From the NCBI GenBank assembly GCA_003605035.1, contig QZKJ01000014.1, forward strand, positions 27,185-91,184: 64,000 nt of DNA. Direction: 5' to 3'. Both the position numbers and the translations under genes were made by a program. The DNA is from Desulfurivibrio sp. (GTDB lineage: Bacteria > Desulfobacterota > Desulfobulbia > Desulfobulbales > SURF-16). Below, one piece after another: positions 22,201-30,792 of this stretch (positions are counted from its first letter, which is position 1; every line of letters begins with the position of its first letter). The notes beneath the pieces were generated by a model. It made no database searches, was not told the origin of the DNA, and saw only the letters and a list, made by a program, of their open reading frames with translations.

Positions 22201-23792
22201 AAGAAAAACTGCCCGAGAAACAGGTTGCCCAGATGCCTGTCGCCCACCATGACCGGGGTGGCGATATCCCACATGTGGTTCTTGCATTTATAGATCCTGA
22301 AGTTGCCGGGCGGCACTCCGGATGACAGTTCAATGTCGCTTTCCAGGCAGTTCCGGCAGGTTTCCGGGTGGGCGCGGTGAAACTTCGAGCAGATATCCTG
22401 CCAGCCGGTGGCCACCAGCACCCTGCCGTGCAGATCGATAATGCCGACGCCGATATTGGTCAGTTTGTAGAAATCATTCATCAGCTCCTGGATCGCCCCC
22501 ACATCCAGGATATCGTGCAAATCAAGCAGGCCGATATCTCCTTCCGGCAGCAGAATGGCGTCAAGCTTGGCCCGGACCTGCGCCTCGCTCTGCCGCAGCC
22601 TTTCCGCCGCCAGCTTGCGATCGGTGATATCCCGCCAGATGCAGTGGTAGACGGAACGTCCCCCGGCCTCAAGCAGCTGGGCCGTCACATGGACATGTCT
22701 GATTTCACCCTGCCGGGTGCGCTGCAGGGTATCAAAAGAGTCGTATCCCTCCTGCATGACCTGGCGGATATGGGCCCGGCTCTGTCCGGCCGTTTCCGCC
22801 GCCTCGATGTCGGCCAGGGTAAGGTTGGCGAATTCCTGCCGGGAGTAGCCCAGCTGCCGGCAGGCCTGCTCATTGAATTCAAGCGGCTGGGTGGTTTCCG
22901 GATTGAGAATCACCACCCCGTCCGGACTCTGTTCAAAGAGCGTGCGGTAGCGGATTTCCGTCTCCCGCAGTTCACGGCTTCTTCTCTCCAGCAGGTCCTC
23001 CACCCGCAGCAGGGATCTTTCCCGGCAGACCCTGGCGCAGACTTCGATAAGATACTCCGGCGCAAAGGGTTTGCGCAGATAGGCCGCCGCGCCCTGCCGC
23101 ATCCAGGCCAGGGCCAGTTCCGGACTCGGGTCGGTGGTCATCATGATGCAGACGCAGTCAGGCCGGCTGAGGCAGAAATCCGCCAGCAGACTGTCCCCCT
23201 TGGCATCAGGCAGGTGATAGTCCAGCAGGGCAATGTCGTAGGCGTCGCGGCCAAACGCCTCTGCCGCGGCCCGGGCGGTGCATGCCGTATCAGCCCGGTA
23301 GCCGTGGCTGGCAAAAACCTTCTGCAGGGCCGTGGCCAGGGCCATGCTGTCCTCAACAATCAACACCCGGCGGACCGGACGCGCCGAACCGCCCGCGAGC
23401 AGCGTCCGCACCTGCTCAAGGAAGCGGCCGCCGTCCACCGGCGACGGCAGAAAGGCGTTGGCGCCCAGCTCCTCGGTAATGCGGGTGGCCTCTTCCCCGG
23501 CAAAGGTGGCTGAAATGACCAGGATGGGAATATGGTTGCAGAATTGGTATTCCGGCGAGCGGAGCAGCCGGCAGAAGCGCCAGCCGTCAATGCCCGGCAT
23601 ATAGAGGTCGGTGACGATGAGACCAGGCGGCCGCCGCGGGTCCAGGGCGGCCAGGGCGGCCGCCGCGCCGGCAAAAGTCTGCACCTCAAGCCCTTCCCTG
23701 CCCAACAGTCCGGCCAGCACCGCAAGCTGGGTCGGGTCGTCGTTGACCAGCACCACCCGTGCCGCCGGCCCCTCAGCTGCGCTTCTGCTCAT
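19272..23792 (-). CDS. Giant hybrid histidine kinase: REC-REC-PAS-PocR-PASx4-HisKA-HATPase-REC
   Basis: A 1506-residue cytoplasmic kinase without membrane segments. Order: receiver 1 (about 12-130, D62), receiver 2 (about 142-262, D191), PAS (about 285-395), PocR sensor domain (about 411-600, with a CSKFHRAHPETCRNCLESD cysteine/histidine cluster), four PAS/PAC units (about 615-1115), HisKA with VAHDLNN near residue 1145, HATPase with GTGLGLATVYG near 1330, and receiver 3 (about 1388-1503). PocR domains bind small organic molecules or redox cofactors. Two N-terminal receivers mean its own activity is likely set by other kinases. Its ATG overlaps the stop of the response regulator upstream by four bases. 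There is no HPt domain. Confidence 0.93.
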   Translation of the reverse strand: MSRSAAEGPAARVVLVNDDPTQLAVLAGLLGREGLEVQTFAGAAAALAALDPRRPPGLIVTDLYMPGIDGWRFCRLLRSPEYQFCNHIPILVISATFAGEEATRITEELGANAFLPSPVDGGRFLEQVRTLLAGGSARPVRRVLIVEDSMALATALQKVFASHGYRADTACTARAAAEAFGRDAYDIALLDYHLPDAKGDSLLADFCLSRPDCVCIMMTTDPSPELALAWMRQGAAAYLRKPFAPEYLIEVCARVCRERSLLRVEDLLERRSRELRETEIRYRTLFEQSPDGVVILNPETTQPLEFNEQACRQLGYSRQEFANLTLADIEAAETAGQSRAHIRQVMQEGYDSFDTLQRTRQGEIRHVHVTAQLLEAGGRSVYHCIWRDITDRKLAAERLRQSEAQVRAKLDAILLPEGDIGLLDLHDILDVGAIQELMNDFYKLTNIGVGIIDLHGRVLVATGWQDICSKFHRAHPETCRNCLESDIELSSGVPPGNFRIYKCKNHMWDIATPVMVGDRHLGNLFLGQFFFAEESPDRETFAAQARQYGFNEAEYLAALQQVPRWSRETVNTIMSFYARFTALISALSYGNIKLARVVEERRRVEEALRESEIRLAQSNQLMAGVLEHTHMMAVYLDVHFNFIWVNRAYAQTCRQDPDFFPGKNHFALYPHEENQAIFQRVADTGEPFFVAAKPFEFPDQPERGVTYWDWGLVPTRDTSGRITGLVFTLAEVTSRVRAEMALRQSEALLNATQRLTRMGGWEWDVERQAMFWTEEVYRIHGLPPGKVASGSAELVARSLECYDPEDRPVIRAAFQRCASEGQPYDLEFPFTPCSGGRIWVRTVAEAVMKAGKVVRVIGNIMDITERRNAEMALRDSEERYRLLFDSMDSAFALHEIIRDDTGSPCNYRFLEVNPAFERMTGLAAGKLIGRTVLDVLPGVESFWIERYGQVVDSGQTMQFESYSRVLDKYYAVTAYRPRPEQFAVICMDVTDRKRAETERERLLMAIEQSGETIVITDAAGTIQYVNPAFERATGYSRFEAIGRNPRILKSDGQDAAFYAEMWRVISGGRNWQGRLTNKRKDGTLFIEEATISPVRDAEGRIINYVAVKRDITEHLRIHEEKARLEAQFQQSQKLESVGRLAGGVAHDLNNLLSPILGYGEMLLEDFSEGDLRKNDMEEIVKAGKRARDLVRQLLALSRKQVMEFKEIDLNSVLTQFEKLLRRTIREDIDITIRSASPLPLIRGDIGQLEQVIMNLAVNAQDAMPRGGRLTIETERVEVDEAYAAEKPGMSAGVYVRLMISDSGCGMDSETLAHMFEPFFTTKAKEEGTGLGLATVYGIVKQHGGSIWVYSEEGKGSTFKLYFPVAGEPGVAQQAGAADAAAMDMRGSETILLVEDNEQVRNLARTILSRRGYALLIACDGSDALGILDRHEGPLHLLLTDVIMPGMSGRELFDRLAGRYPEMKVLYMSGYTDNVIAHRGVLEAGVNFIQKPFTVNGLLAKVRKVLG

Positions 23793-24409
23793 GACTTTTC
23801 CTCATCCTCACCTTCGTTAAAACATTCAGGGTAATTTTTCTGCAGGCATTCCGGACAGATGCCGTGGCTGAAGCTGACCTCGGAATGGCGGCTGACATAA
23901 GCTTCAACCTGGTCCCAGTAGCCCTGGTCGTCACGGATCTTCTTGCAGAAGGAACAGATCGGGATAATGCCCTGCAGGGTTTTGATATGGTCAAGCGCTT
24001 TACGCAGCTCCTGCACCTGGGCGCTCAATTTTTCCTGCAGGCTGATCAGGCGGCTGCCCACGGCGATCCTGGCCCGGAGCTCTCCGGGATCAAACGGCTT
24101 GGCCAGATAGTCATCCGCCCCGGCCTCCAGTCCGGCGATGATATCGGCCTTCCCTCCCCTGGTGGTCAGGATGATGATATAGGGCGGTGGCAGGGATGGC
24201 ATGGCCCGGATCCGGCGCACCACCTCAAGCCCGTCCAGGCCGGGCATCATCCAGTCGAGGATGGCCAGCCGCGGCGCCGCGGGTTGCTGCAGGGCGGCCA
24301 GGGCTTCCGGACCGCTGGCCGTCACCTCCACTTCATGTCCATCTTTCTTCAACACCGCCGACAGCATGACGCGCGAGGTCAGGTCATCTTCCGCGATCAG
24401 GATGCGCAT
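23789..24409 (-). CDS. Response regulator with C-terminal cysteine module
   Basis: A 206-residue protein. Residues 1-120 are a receiver (AEDD acidic pair, ILDWMMPGLDG phosphoacceptor, TTRGG, KPF). A coiled linker is followed by a short C-terminal module, IPICSFCKKIRDD...YVSRHSEVSFSHGICPECLQKNYPE, with two CxxC pairs and a histidine that look like a zinc or redox site. This module recurs in kinase-associated regulators. The ATG at 24409 has an AGGAG site. It lies 88 bases after one giant kinase and overlaps the next by ATGA, so the three form one operon. Confidence 0.9.
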   Translation of the reverse strand: MRILIAEDDLTSRVMLSAVLKKDGHEVEVTASGPEALAALQQPAAPRLAILDWMMPGLDGLEVVRRIRAMPSLPPPYIIILTTRGGKADIIAGLEAGADDYLAKPFDPGELRARIAVGSRLISLQEKLSAQVQELRKALDHIKTLQGIIPICSFCKKIRDDQGYWDQVEAYVSRHSEVSFSHGICPECLQKNYPECFNEGEDEEKS

Positions 24410-24497
24410 GATTTTCTCCTTGCCTGCTATGATATGTTCCGGCAGGCCATGCTGCGGGGTGAAAAGGACCGGCACACCCCTGGCTGCCCGGCGTCTC

Positions 24498-27400
24498 TCA
24501 CGATTCCCCGAGTTTTGCCGTCTCTTTTTCCATGGCCTGCCGCAGCCGCTCGAACTGCTTCTCCAGTTCACTCATCCGCTGCCGCACCAGGGCCAGGTCC
24601 CCGGCCCTGGCGGCTTTTTCCATCTCCTGGGCCACGGCCTGCATGCACTCGCCGCTGACATTGGCAGCCGCGCCCTTGATGGTATGGATCTGGCGTTCGG
24701 CAGCCGCGGCATCCTCCTCTGCCAGCTGCTCCTGCAACACCTGCAACTGCCGGGGGATGTCCTGCAGAAAACCCCCGATAACGGTGCGCGCCAGGGCCCG
24801 GTCGCCCAGCAGCCGCTGCAGCATGGTCTGCAGATCGAATACGACTGGTTTTCCTGCTGCCTGGGCGCCGTATTCTCCCGCCTGCCGCCTCCTGCTTCTG
24901 CCTCCCGCCCCGGCTCCGAGCCAGCGGGACAGTTTGACGGCCACCTCCGGGGAAGAAACCGGCTTGGCCAGATAATCATTCATGCCGGCGGCCAGACATC
25001 TTTCCCGATCACCCTGCATGGCATGGGCGGTCATGGCGATGATGGGAATGCGGGGATTGAGAATGGCCCCGCCCCGGCGGATCTGCCGGGCAGCCTCATA
25101 ACCGTCCATCACCGGCATCTGCACATCCATCAGCACCAGGTCATAGGGAATGGTCTCCAGTATCCTGACCGCCTCCGCGCCATTGGCCACCGCATCGGCA
25201 TGCAGACCGAGTCTGGCGAGAATGCCCAGCGCCACCTGCTGATTGGTGCTGTTATCCTCCACCACCAGAATCCGCGCTCCCGAACCGGCAAACTGCTGCC
25301 GCGGCTCCAGGGGCGAATGGCGGGTCACCAGCGGCTGCCGCTGCGGCGGCAACGCCTCATCCCCCTGGTCCCTCTCCAGCGGAGCCGGGTTGAGGAGCGC
25401 GACCAGGACATTGTGTAATTCATGATGGCGGGCCGGCTTGGGCAGACAGGCGGCAAAGCCGATCTCCGCAAACCGCCTGGCGTCATCCCGGGCGCCGAGC
25501 GAGGTCAGCATCACCAGCCGGGTATCCGCCAGACTGGCATCCTCCTTAATCAGCCGCCCCAGTTCCTCGCCGTCCATGCCCGGCATCTGCATGTCAATGA
25601 TGGCGATGCGGAAGGGATCACCTGCAGCCAGGGCCTGCCGGAGCATGGCCAGGGCCTCCCGGCCGTCACTGGTCCGGGCCGTCCGCATGGACCAGGAGTC
25701 CAGCCTGGTGGCGAGAATCTCGCGGCTGGTGGCGTTGTCGTCCACGATCAGCACCCGCAGGCCGCGCAGGTCAGCCGCCGTCAGCGGTTCAGCCTGCCGT
25801 TCTCCCTGCTGTCTGGCCAGCCTGGCCGTGAACCAGAATTCCGAGCCCCGGCCTTCCTTGCTCACCACCCCCGCTTCACCATGCATCATCTCGGCCAGCT
25901 GCCGGGAGATGGCCAGCCCAAGGCCGGTGCCGCCGTACTGCCTGGTGGTGGAGGCGTCCACCTGGGAAAACTTGTTAAAGAGCAGATGGATCTTATCCCT
26001 GGCAATGCCGATGCCGGTGTCGCGCACGGCAAAGCGCAACAGGACATCGCCCTCCGGCTCCGAGAGCAGGCTCACCAGGATGGCCACCTCGCCGGCAGGT
26101 GTGAATTTGATCGCATTAGCCGTCAGATTGGTGAGAATCTGCCGCAGCCGGCCAGGATCGCCACGCAGATAAGCGGGCACGTCCGGATCGATGCAGCAGA
26201 GCAGCTCCAGTCCCTTGGCGTGGGCCCGCAGGGCCATTGACGCGGCAAAGTCATCCAGCAGATCAGACAGATCGAAGTCGAGAATCTCGAGATCCATTTT
26301 GCCGGCCTCGATCTTGGAGAAATCAAGAATATCATTGATGAGTCCGAGCAGCGATTCCGCGCTGGCACGCACCACCTCGGCGTAGCGGCGCTGCTCGTCG
26401 GTGAGCTCCGTTTCCAGCAGCAGGCCGGTCATGCCGATCACGCCGTTCATGGGGGTGCGGATCTCATGGCTCATATTGGCAAGAAATTCGCTCTTGGTGG
26501 CGCTGGCCAGGGCCGCCCTGGCCGCCATGTCGTTGGCTCTGACCGTGGCCTCCTCCAGTTGCCGGTTCATATGGAGCAGTTCCTCCTCGGCCTGCTTGCG
26601 GCCGGTGATATCCAGCATCGCTCCGACCAGCCCGAGCAGGGAGCCGTCGGCGCCGAAAAAGGGGGCCTTGTGGAACATGATCTGCCGGCGAGAGCCATCG
26701 GCGTGGACAACCGCTGCCTCGTAGATCTGGGTTTTGCCGCTGGCCATCAATTCAAGATCCGCCTCGTGATAGCGCCTGGCCAGGTCGTCCGGGGCGATAG
26801 CAAAGGCAGTCCTGCCGACGATCTCCTCCCTGGGCTTGCCCAGGAACTCGGCAAACAGGGTGTTGCAGCCCAGATAAACCCCCTGCAGGTCCTTGTAGAA
26901 CAGCGGTATCGGGATGGCCTCCATGATGGCGGTCAGCAGTTCCCTGCTCTGGCGGATCGCCTCCTCCACCCGCTTGCGATCGGTGATGTCGACAAATGTT
27001 TCCAGCAGTTTCTCCCTGCCCCGGATGCGGATACGCTGCATCGAGGTCAAAATGGACACCTGACTGCCGTCAGGCCGCAGGATGAGCCGATCCGTGTTGT
27101 CGCTGCTCTGGTCCGTATCCTCCGGCTGACAGCTGCCCGACGGGGCAGGACAGACAAAACCGTGGCACTGCCGGCCGACTAACTCCTCGGCCGGCGTGCC
27201 GAGGAGTCTGGCAGCCCAGGGATTCACCCGTTCAATCAGCCGGGTGCGGGCATCGATGATCATCACCCCGGCGCTGAGGTTATTGATCAGCAGACGCTGC
27301 AGACTCTCGCTCTCACCCAGGGCGGCGGTGCGCTCCTGCACCAGCAGTTCCAGCTCCTCCCGCCGGTGGGCGACAAAACCGACCACCAAGGCAATGGCGC

Positions 27401-29012
27401 CGGTCATCACCAGGCCGGCGAGCACGATAAGCCAGCCGGCGCCGGCCGGGTAGAGCGCGGCAAAGGCAGGTCCCGGCCTGACCACCACGGCAAGGGTTTT
27501 GCCGAAGACGAACAGGGGACGGACCACCGGCAGCGGCTCCGCCGGCGCCGTCTGGTTTTCCGCCGCTGCGGTGGAAGCAAGCAGCAGGGCAGCTTCTCCC
27601 GGTCGCAGCTGATACAGATCCAGACTGATGGCGGGTTTGGTCAGGCTTGCGCCAGCAGCGCGCCGCAGCAGCAGGGAAAGATCCAGCACGGCCCCGGCAA
27701 AGCCCTGCAGACTGTCGGGTTGGCTGCCGACAAAAACAGGCCGGTAGACCAGTAGTCTTGGCGCCCCCCCGCTCTCCTGCACCAGGGGGATGGGGTCGGT
27801 GCAGGCGGCCAGGCCGCTGCGCGCCGCCTCTTCCAGGGCAGCCAGCCGGACCGGCTCCGAAGCGAGATCAAAACCCAGGGCAGGTTCATTGCCTGCCAGG
27901 GGCGCCACGTAGAGCACCGGATAATAGACCTCGCGGCCGGCCGCCGGCTGCCGGTTTCCCTCACTGTCCAGTTGCCAGATCAGGTAATCAGAGAGCCCCT
28001 CCTGCCGCTGCTGCTGCTCGAAATGGGCCTTTTGCTGCGCCGCTACGGCCGGAATCCACTGCCAGGCCTGGATGGTGTTTTTACTGGCCAGAAAATCGGT
28101 AAATGTGGCAAACTCCTCGCTGTTCACCTGCTGGCTGGAGGCGATGAAACGGGCCAGGGCCTCGAGCTCAATGTCCGTCAGCTCGTCAAAAACCGCGGCA
28201 ACCCGGCCGGTCTGGCTGTCCACCAGTTGGAAAAACCTTTCGGGATGCCAATGGTTCCCCGCCTGATAATCCGCCCAGGCCGCCGCCAGGGTCAGGGTCA
28301 GGCCGATGGCTGCGGCAAGCATCGCTTCCGCATGCCGCAGCCAGCCGGCATAGCCGTTCCCGCGCCGGCCGCGCCAGGACAGCACAAGGTTGCCGGCCAG
28401 CATAATCCCTGCCAGGGCCACGGTGAGCAGCAGAGGGAAAAAAGCGGCCCGCACCGTCTCCCACTGCCAGTGGCGGGCGTCGATATCCATGCCCAGCACC
28501 GCAAGCAGCCTGCCGGTGGTCGGATCCACCAGCGGGATCAGCGCGGTGATCCAGGATCCCCAGCGGTCAGTGACCGGGCCCACCGCTGCCTCGCCGGCCT
28601 CAGCAAAAACCCGCAGATACTCCGGCGAGATCTCCTCATAAATCTGGCCCGCCGGGGATTCATCAGGGGAACCGGCCTGCTCCGAATCCGCATAGAAAAA
28701 AACCTTGCCGTCCGCCCTGCGGCCCATCAGGTAGAGAAAACGGCAGTGCGGAAAGACGGTCAGGGTGGCGGCAAGCTGTTGTTTGAAGCGCTGGTATTCC
28801 GGCAGGCCGAGATCCATCTCGGTGCCGGACAGCGCCTTGACACGACGCACGTCGATGGCCTGCGCCACCAGACGGGTATGGCGAAGCAGGTCCTCACGCA
28901 GGCGGCGGTCAGCCGTCTGCACCGACCACCAGGCCAGCAGCGCTCCGGCGAGCAACACCGCCGCGATGGCGCCGCCCGGCCACAGCTTCGTACCTCCGCT
29001 CACTCTGCTCAT
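24498..29012 (-). CDS. Giant membrane hybrid kinase: sensor-TM-CHASE-TM-PAS-PAS-HisKA-HATPase-REC-REC-HPt
   Basis: A 1504-residue phosphorelay kinase. An N-terminal membrane helix precedes a first periplasmic sensor region (about 35-190), then membrane helices, a CHASE domain (about 255-480), another helix, and two PAS domains. The first PAS carries a cysteine insert ([13 protein letters not shown]). Then come HisKA ([10 protein letters not shown]), HATPase, receiver 1 ([11 protein letters not shown]), receiver 2 ([11 protein letters not shown]) and an HPt domain ([11 protein letters not shown]) near the C-terminus. ATG 29012 begins just before the first helix; the frame is open to 29159, so an earlier start is possible. 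It is the first gene of the kinase-regulator-kinase operon. Confidence 0.92.
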   Translation of the reverse strand: MSRVSGGTKLWPGGAIAAVLLAGALLAWWSVQTADRRLREDLLRHTRLVAQAIDVRRVKALSGTEMDLGLPEYQRFKQQLAATLTVFPHCRFLYLMGRRADGKVFFYADSEQAGSPDESPAGQIYEEISPEYLRVFAEAGEAAVGPVTDRWGSWITALIPLVDPTTGRLLAVLGMDIDARHWQWETVRAAFFPLLLTVALAGIMLAGNLVLSWRGRRGNGYAGWLRHAEAMLAAAIGLTLTLAAAWADYQAGNHWHPERFFQLVDSQTGRVAAVFDELTDIELEALARFIASSQQVNSEEFATFTDFLASKNTIQAWQWIPAVAAQQKAHFEQQQRQEGLSDYLIWQLDSEGNRQPAAGREVYYPVLYVAPLAGNEPALGFDLASEPVRLAALEEAARSGLAACTDPIPLVQESGGAPRLLVYRPVFVGSQPDSLQGFAGAVLDLSLLLRRAAGASLTKPAISLDLYQLRPGEAALLLASTAAAENQTAPAEPLPVVRPLFVFGKTLAVVVRPGPAFAALYPAGAGWLIVLAGLVMTGAIALVVGFVAHRREELELLVQERTAALGESESLQRLLINNLSAGVMIIDARTRLIERVNPWAARLLGTPAEELVGRQCHGFVCPAPSGSCQPEDTDQSSDNTDRLILRPDGSQVSILTSMQRIRIRGREKLLETFVDITDRKRVEEAIRQSRELLTAIMEAIPIPLFYKDLQGVYLGCNTLFAEFLGKPREEIVGRTAFAIAPDDLARRYHEADLELMASGKTQIYEAAVVHADGSRRQIMFHKAPFFGADGSLLGLVGAMLDITGRKQAEEELLHMNRQLEEATVRANDMAARAALASATKSEFLANMSHEIRTPMNGVIGMTGLLLETELTDEQRRYAEVVRASAESLLGLINDILDFSKIEAGKMDLEILDFDLSDLLDDFAASMALRAHAKGLELLCCIDPDVPAYLRGDPGRLRQILTNLTANAIKFTPAGEVAILVSLLSEPEGDVLLRFAVRDTGIGIARDKIHLLFNKFSQVDASTTRQYGGTGLGLAISRQLAEMMHGEAGVVSKEGRGSEFWFTARLARQQGERQAEPLTAADLRGLRVLIVDDNATSREILATRLDSWSMRTARTSDGREALAMLRQALAAGDPFRIAIIDMQMPGMDGEELGRLIKEDASLADTRLVMLTSLGARDDARRFAEIGFAACLPKPARHHELHNVLVALLNPAPLERDQGDEALPPQRQPLVTRHSPLEPRQQFAGSGARILVVEDNSTNQQVALGILARLGLHADAVANGAEAVRILETIPYDLVLMDVQMPVMDGYEAARQIRRGGAILNPRIPIIAMTAHAMQGDRERCLAAGMNDYLAKPVSSPEVAVKLSRWLGAGAGGRSRRRQAGEYGAQAAGKPVVFDLQTMLQRLLGDRALARTVIGGFLQDIPRQLQVLQEQLAEEDAAAAERQIHTIKGAAANVSGECMQAVAQEMEKAARAGDLALVRQRMSELEKQFERLRQAMEKETAKLGES

Positions 29013-29262
29013 CTGCTTAGCGCTCAAAAAGGCGTATCCAGTTCTCTGGTTGTCGGCACCCGGGACAAGCCGGCACACACAGGCGTTCATGGGGAATCGA
29101 GTCAAGCCGGCAGGCCTGGCTGACCACGGAAAACTGCCACTCTGGCAGGTTTCGGCCAAGCAACCCGCCCAAGGCGATCCGAAATAAGAAAAATCATATC
29201 ACAAACCCGGAGACAATGTCGTTTTTTTCCGGAGTGGCAGAGCCCCTCCCGCCCATTGCATC

Positions 29263-29580
29263 TTCAGACAACCTGATCTCGGCAGATTTTACTTTGATGC
29301 CAGGGTTGCGATTCGAGAAGAGTGCCTAAAGTACTTAAAATGCCCTTGTGCCCTTGTGGGTACTTGTGCCCCTTGTGGGTACTTGTGCCCCTTGTGGGTA
29401 CTTGTGCCCCTTGTGGGTATAAAGTACTTGAAGTTGCGGTACTATCTGAACAGATAACTCCTTTAACTTTAGGCACTTTAAGTACTTTAGCGCACTTTAG
29501 GCACTTTGCCGGTAACAGGACAGAATCCCTGATGGTGGCATAACCTATTGAAATTGCGTCACGACATCAGGAGTTCTGAA
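29263..29580 (+). mobile_element. MITE-like hairpin element, copy 1 (318 bp)
   Basis: Terminal inverted repeats TTCAGACAACCTGA and TCAGGAGTTCTGAA match at 11 of 14 positions. Between them lies a long imperfect hairpin made of repeated AAAGTRCYT blocks around a central TATCTGAACAGATA. Its left arm holds about four 19-bp tandem units (ACTTGTGCCCCTTGTGGGT). The whole element is related end to end to 42630-42965 in the same orientation. It has no coding capacity. No clear target-site duplication is visible. It occupies the gap between the giant kinase and the periplasmic binding protein gene. Confidence 0.8.
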
Positions 29581-29637
29581 CATGGCCAGAGAAATGCTCG
29601 GCACGGCACTCATTTCAGTACCCCCTTGAGGGGTATA

Positions 29638-29689
29638 AGGAGCCGTAACGAAATTGAAAAAATAGCCATGTTTTTCCGTAACGGCTCCT
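29638..29689. other. Stem-loop upstream of the binding-protein gene
   Basis: Arms AGGAGCCGTAACG and CGTAACGGCTCCT pair with one mismatch around a 26-base AT-rich loop. It lies between the MITE-like element and the promoter at 29695. Confidence 0.6.
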
Positions 29690-29694
29690 AATAC

Positions 29695-29722
29695 TTGACA
29701 AACCGGATTTCCCTGTTATTGA
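29695..29722 (+). promoter_or_regulatory. Sigma-70-type promoter for the binding-protein gene
   Basis: TTGACA is followed after 16 bases by TATTGA. It is 56 bases before the ATG of the binding-protein gene. The -35 box is perfect and the -10 box is moderate. Confidence 0.5.
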
Positions 29723-29777
29723 ATAACGATCGAGACCTTTTCCCGCCAGCATGGCAAAACAGCGGAGAACCATCGGC

Positions 29778-30707
29778 ATGAACAAGGCATTGCTGCTCAT
29801 GGCCTGCCTGCTCCTCCTGCCGGGCGCGGCAACCAAAGGGAATGCCGCCAGGCAGAGCGAAACGGGTACGGCGCCGCAGCAGGAAAGCAAAGCCCGGCCA
29901 GCGGCTAGAACCGGGGCCGCCGGCCCGGCGGAGAAGACCCTCGTCATCTGCGGCTCCGGTGACAGCCAGAATCTGCTGCGCCAGCTGGCCAAGGCCTATG
30001 AACAGTCCCATGCCGGGGTTCATCTTGACGTGCCGGATTCCATCGGCAGCGGCGGCGGCATCAAGGCCGTGGCGGCGGGCAAATGTGATCTGGGCCGGGT
30101 GGCCCGGCCATTGAAAAAAAAGGAACAGGATCTCCGGCTTGCCTATCTGCTCTTTGCCGACTCGCCGGTGGTTTTTGCGGTCAACAGCAGCGTGAGGGGA
30201 ATCAGCAGCATCAGCAGCGGGCAGGTGGTCGGCATCTTCTCGGGCGCCATCACCCGCTGGAGCGAAATAGGCGGTCCCCCAGAGAAAATTTACGTGGCCA
30301 ACCGGGAAAAAGGCGACTCATCCCGCACCATTATCGAAAAGCAGCTGCCGGGCTTTGCCGCAATCGACAAACCGGTGGGCCAGATCCTCTATACCACCCA
30401 GGAAAACGTTGCCGCCATCAACCGGTACAAGCACACCATCGGCTACGCCAGCCTGTCCGAGGCCGGCAACCAGCCGAACCTGGTTCTTCTCCGCCTTGAC
30501 AACGTTGCCCCGGACCGGGAAAACGTGCGCAGGAAAAGGTACAAACTTGTCGCCCCCTTTGGTCTGGTTTGGAAAGATCCGCCTGACCAGGAGGTGAAAA
30601 ACTTCATTGATTTTCTTTACAGCCCGGCGGCAGAAAAGATCATGGCTGACCATGGCGTTTTTTCAGCCTTGCGGAAACGGGAGCACCATGATTCGACATC
30701 GCCATAA
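29778..30707 (+). CDS. PstS-like periplasmic substrate-binding protein
   Basis: A 309-residue exported protein. The signal peptide (ALLLMACLLLLPGAATKGNA) is followed by a Lys/Ala/Pro-rich spacer and a PBP-like phosphate-binding fold: TLVICGSGDSQNLLRQLAKAYEQ, a SIGSGGGIKAVAAGKCDLG loop that resembles the PstS ligand loop, and FSGAITRWSEIGGP. No PstCAB genes follow. Instead a periplasmic-sensor diguanylate cyclase starts 85 bases downstream, so the protein may serve sensing and not transport. The ATG at 29778 has GGAG 11 bases upstream; an in-frame ATG at 29751 has no good site. Confidence 0.85.
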   Translation: MNKALLLMACLLLLPGAATKGNAARQSETGTAPQQESKARPAARTGAAGPAEKTLVICGSGDSQNLLRQLAKAYEQSHAGVHLDVPDSIGSGGGIKAVAAGKCDLGRVARPLKKKEQDLRLAYLLFADSPVVFAVNSSVRGISSISSGQVVGIFSGAITRWSEIGGPPEKIYVANREKGDSSRTIIEKQLPGFAAIDKPVGQILYTTQENVAAINRYKHTIGYASLSEAGNQPNLVLLRLDNVAPDRENVRRKRYKLVAPFGLVWKDPPDQEVKNFIDFLYSPAAEKIMADHGVFSALRKREHHDSTSP

Positions 30708-30792
30708 TATAGCAGGCGGCAAGCCTCTCCCGGGGCAGGCTGCCGTTTTTCCGGCTCCGGCTGCCGGCCCTTTCACCATGTAGCGGTCCGCC

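Noticed and set aside
29320..29425. Tandem 19-bp units considered as a CRISPR array
   Set aside because: The units abut with no spacers and lie within one hairpin arm of a mobile-like element.
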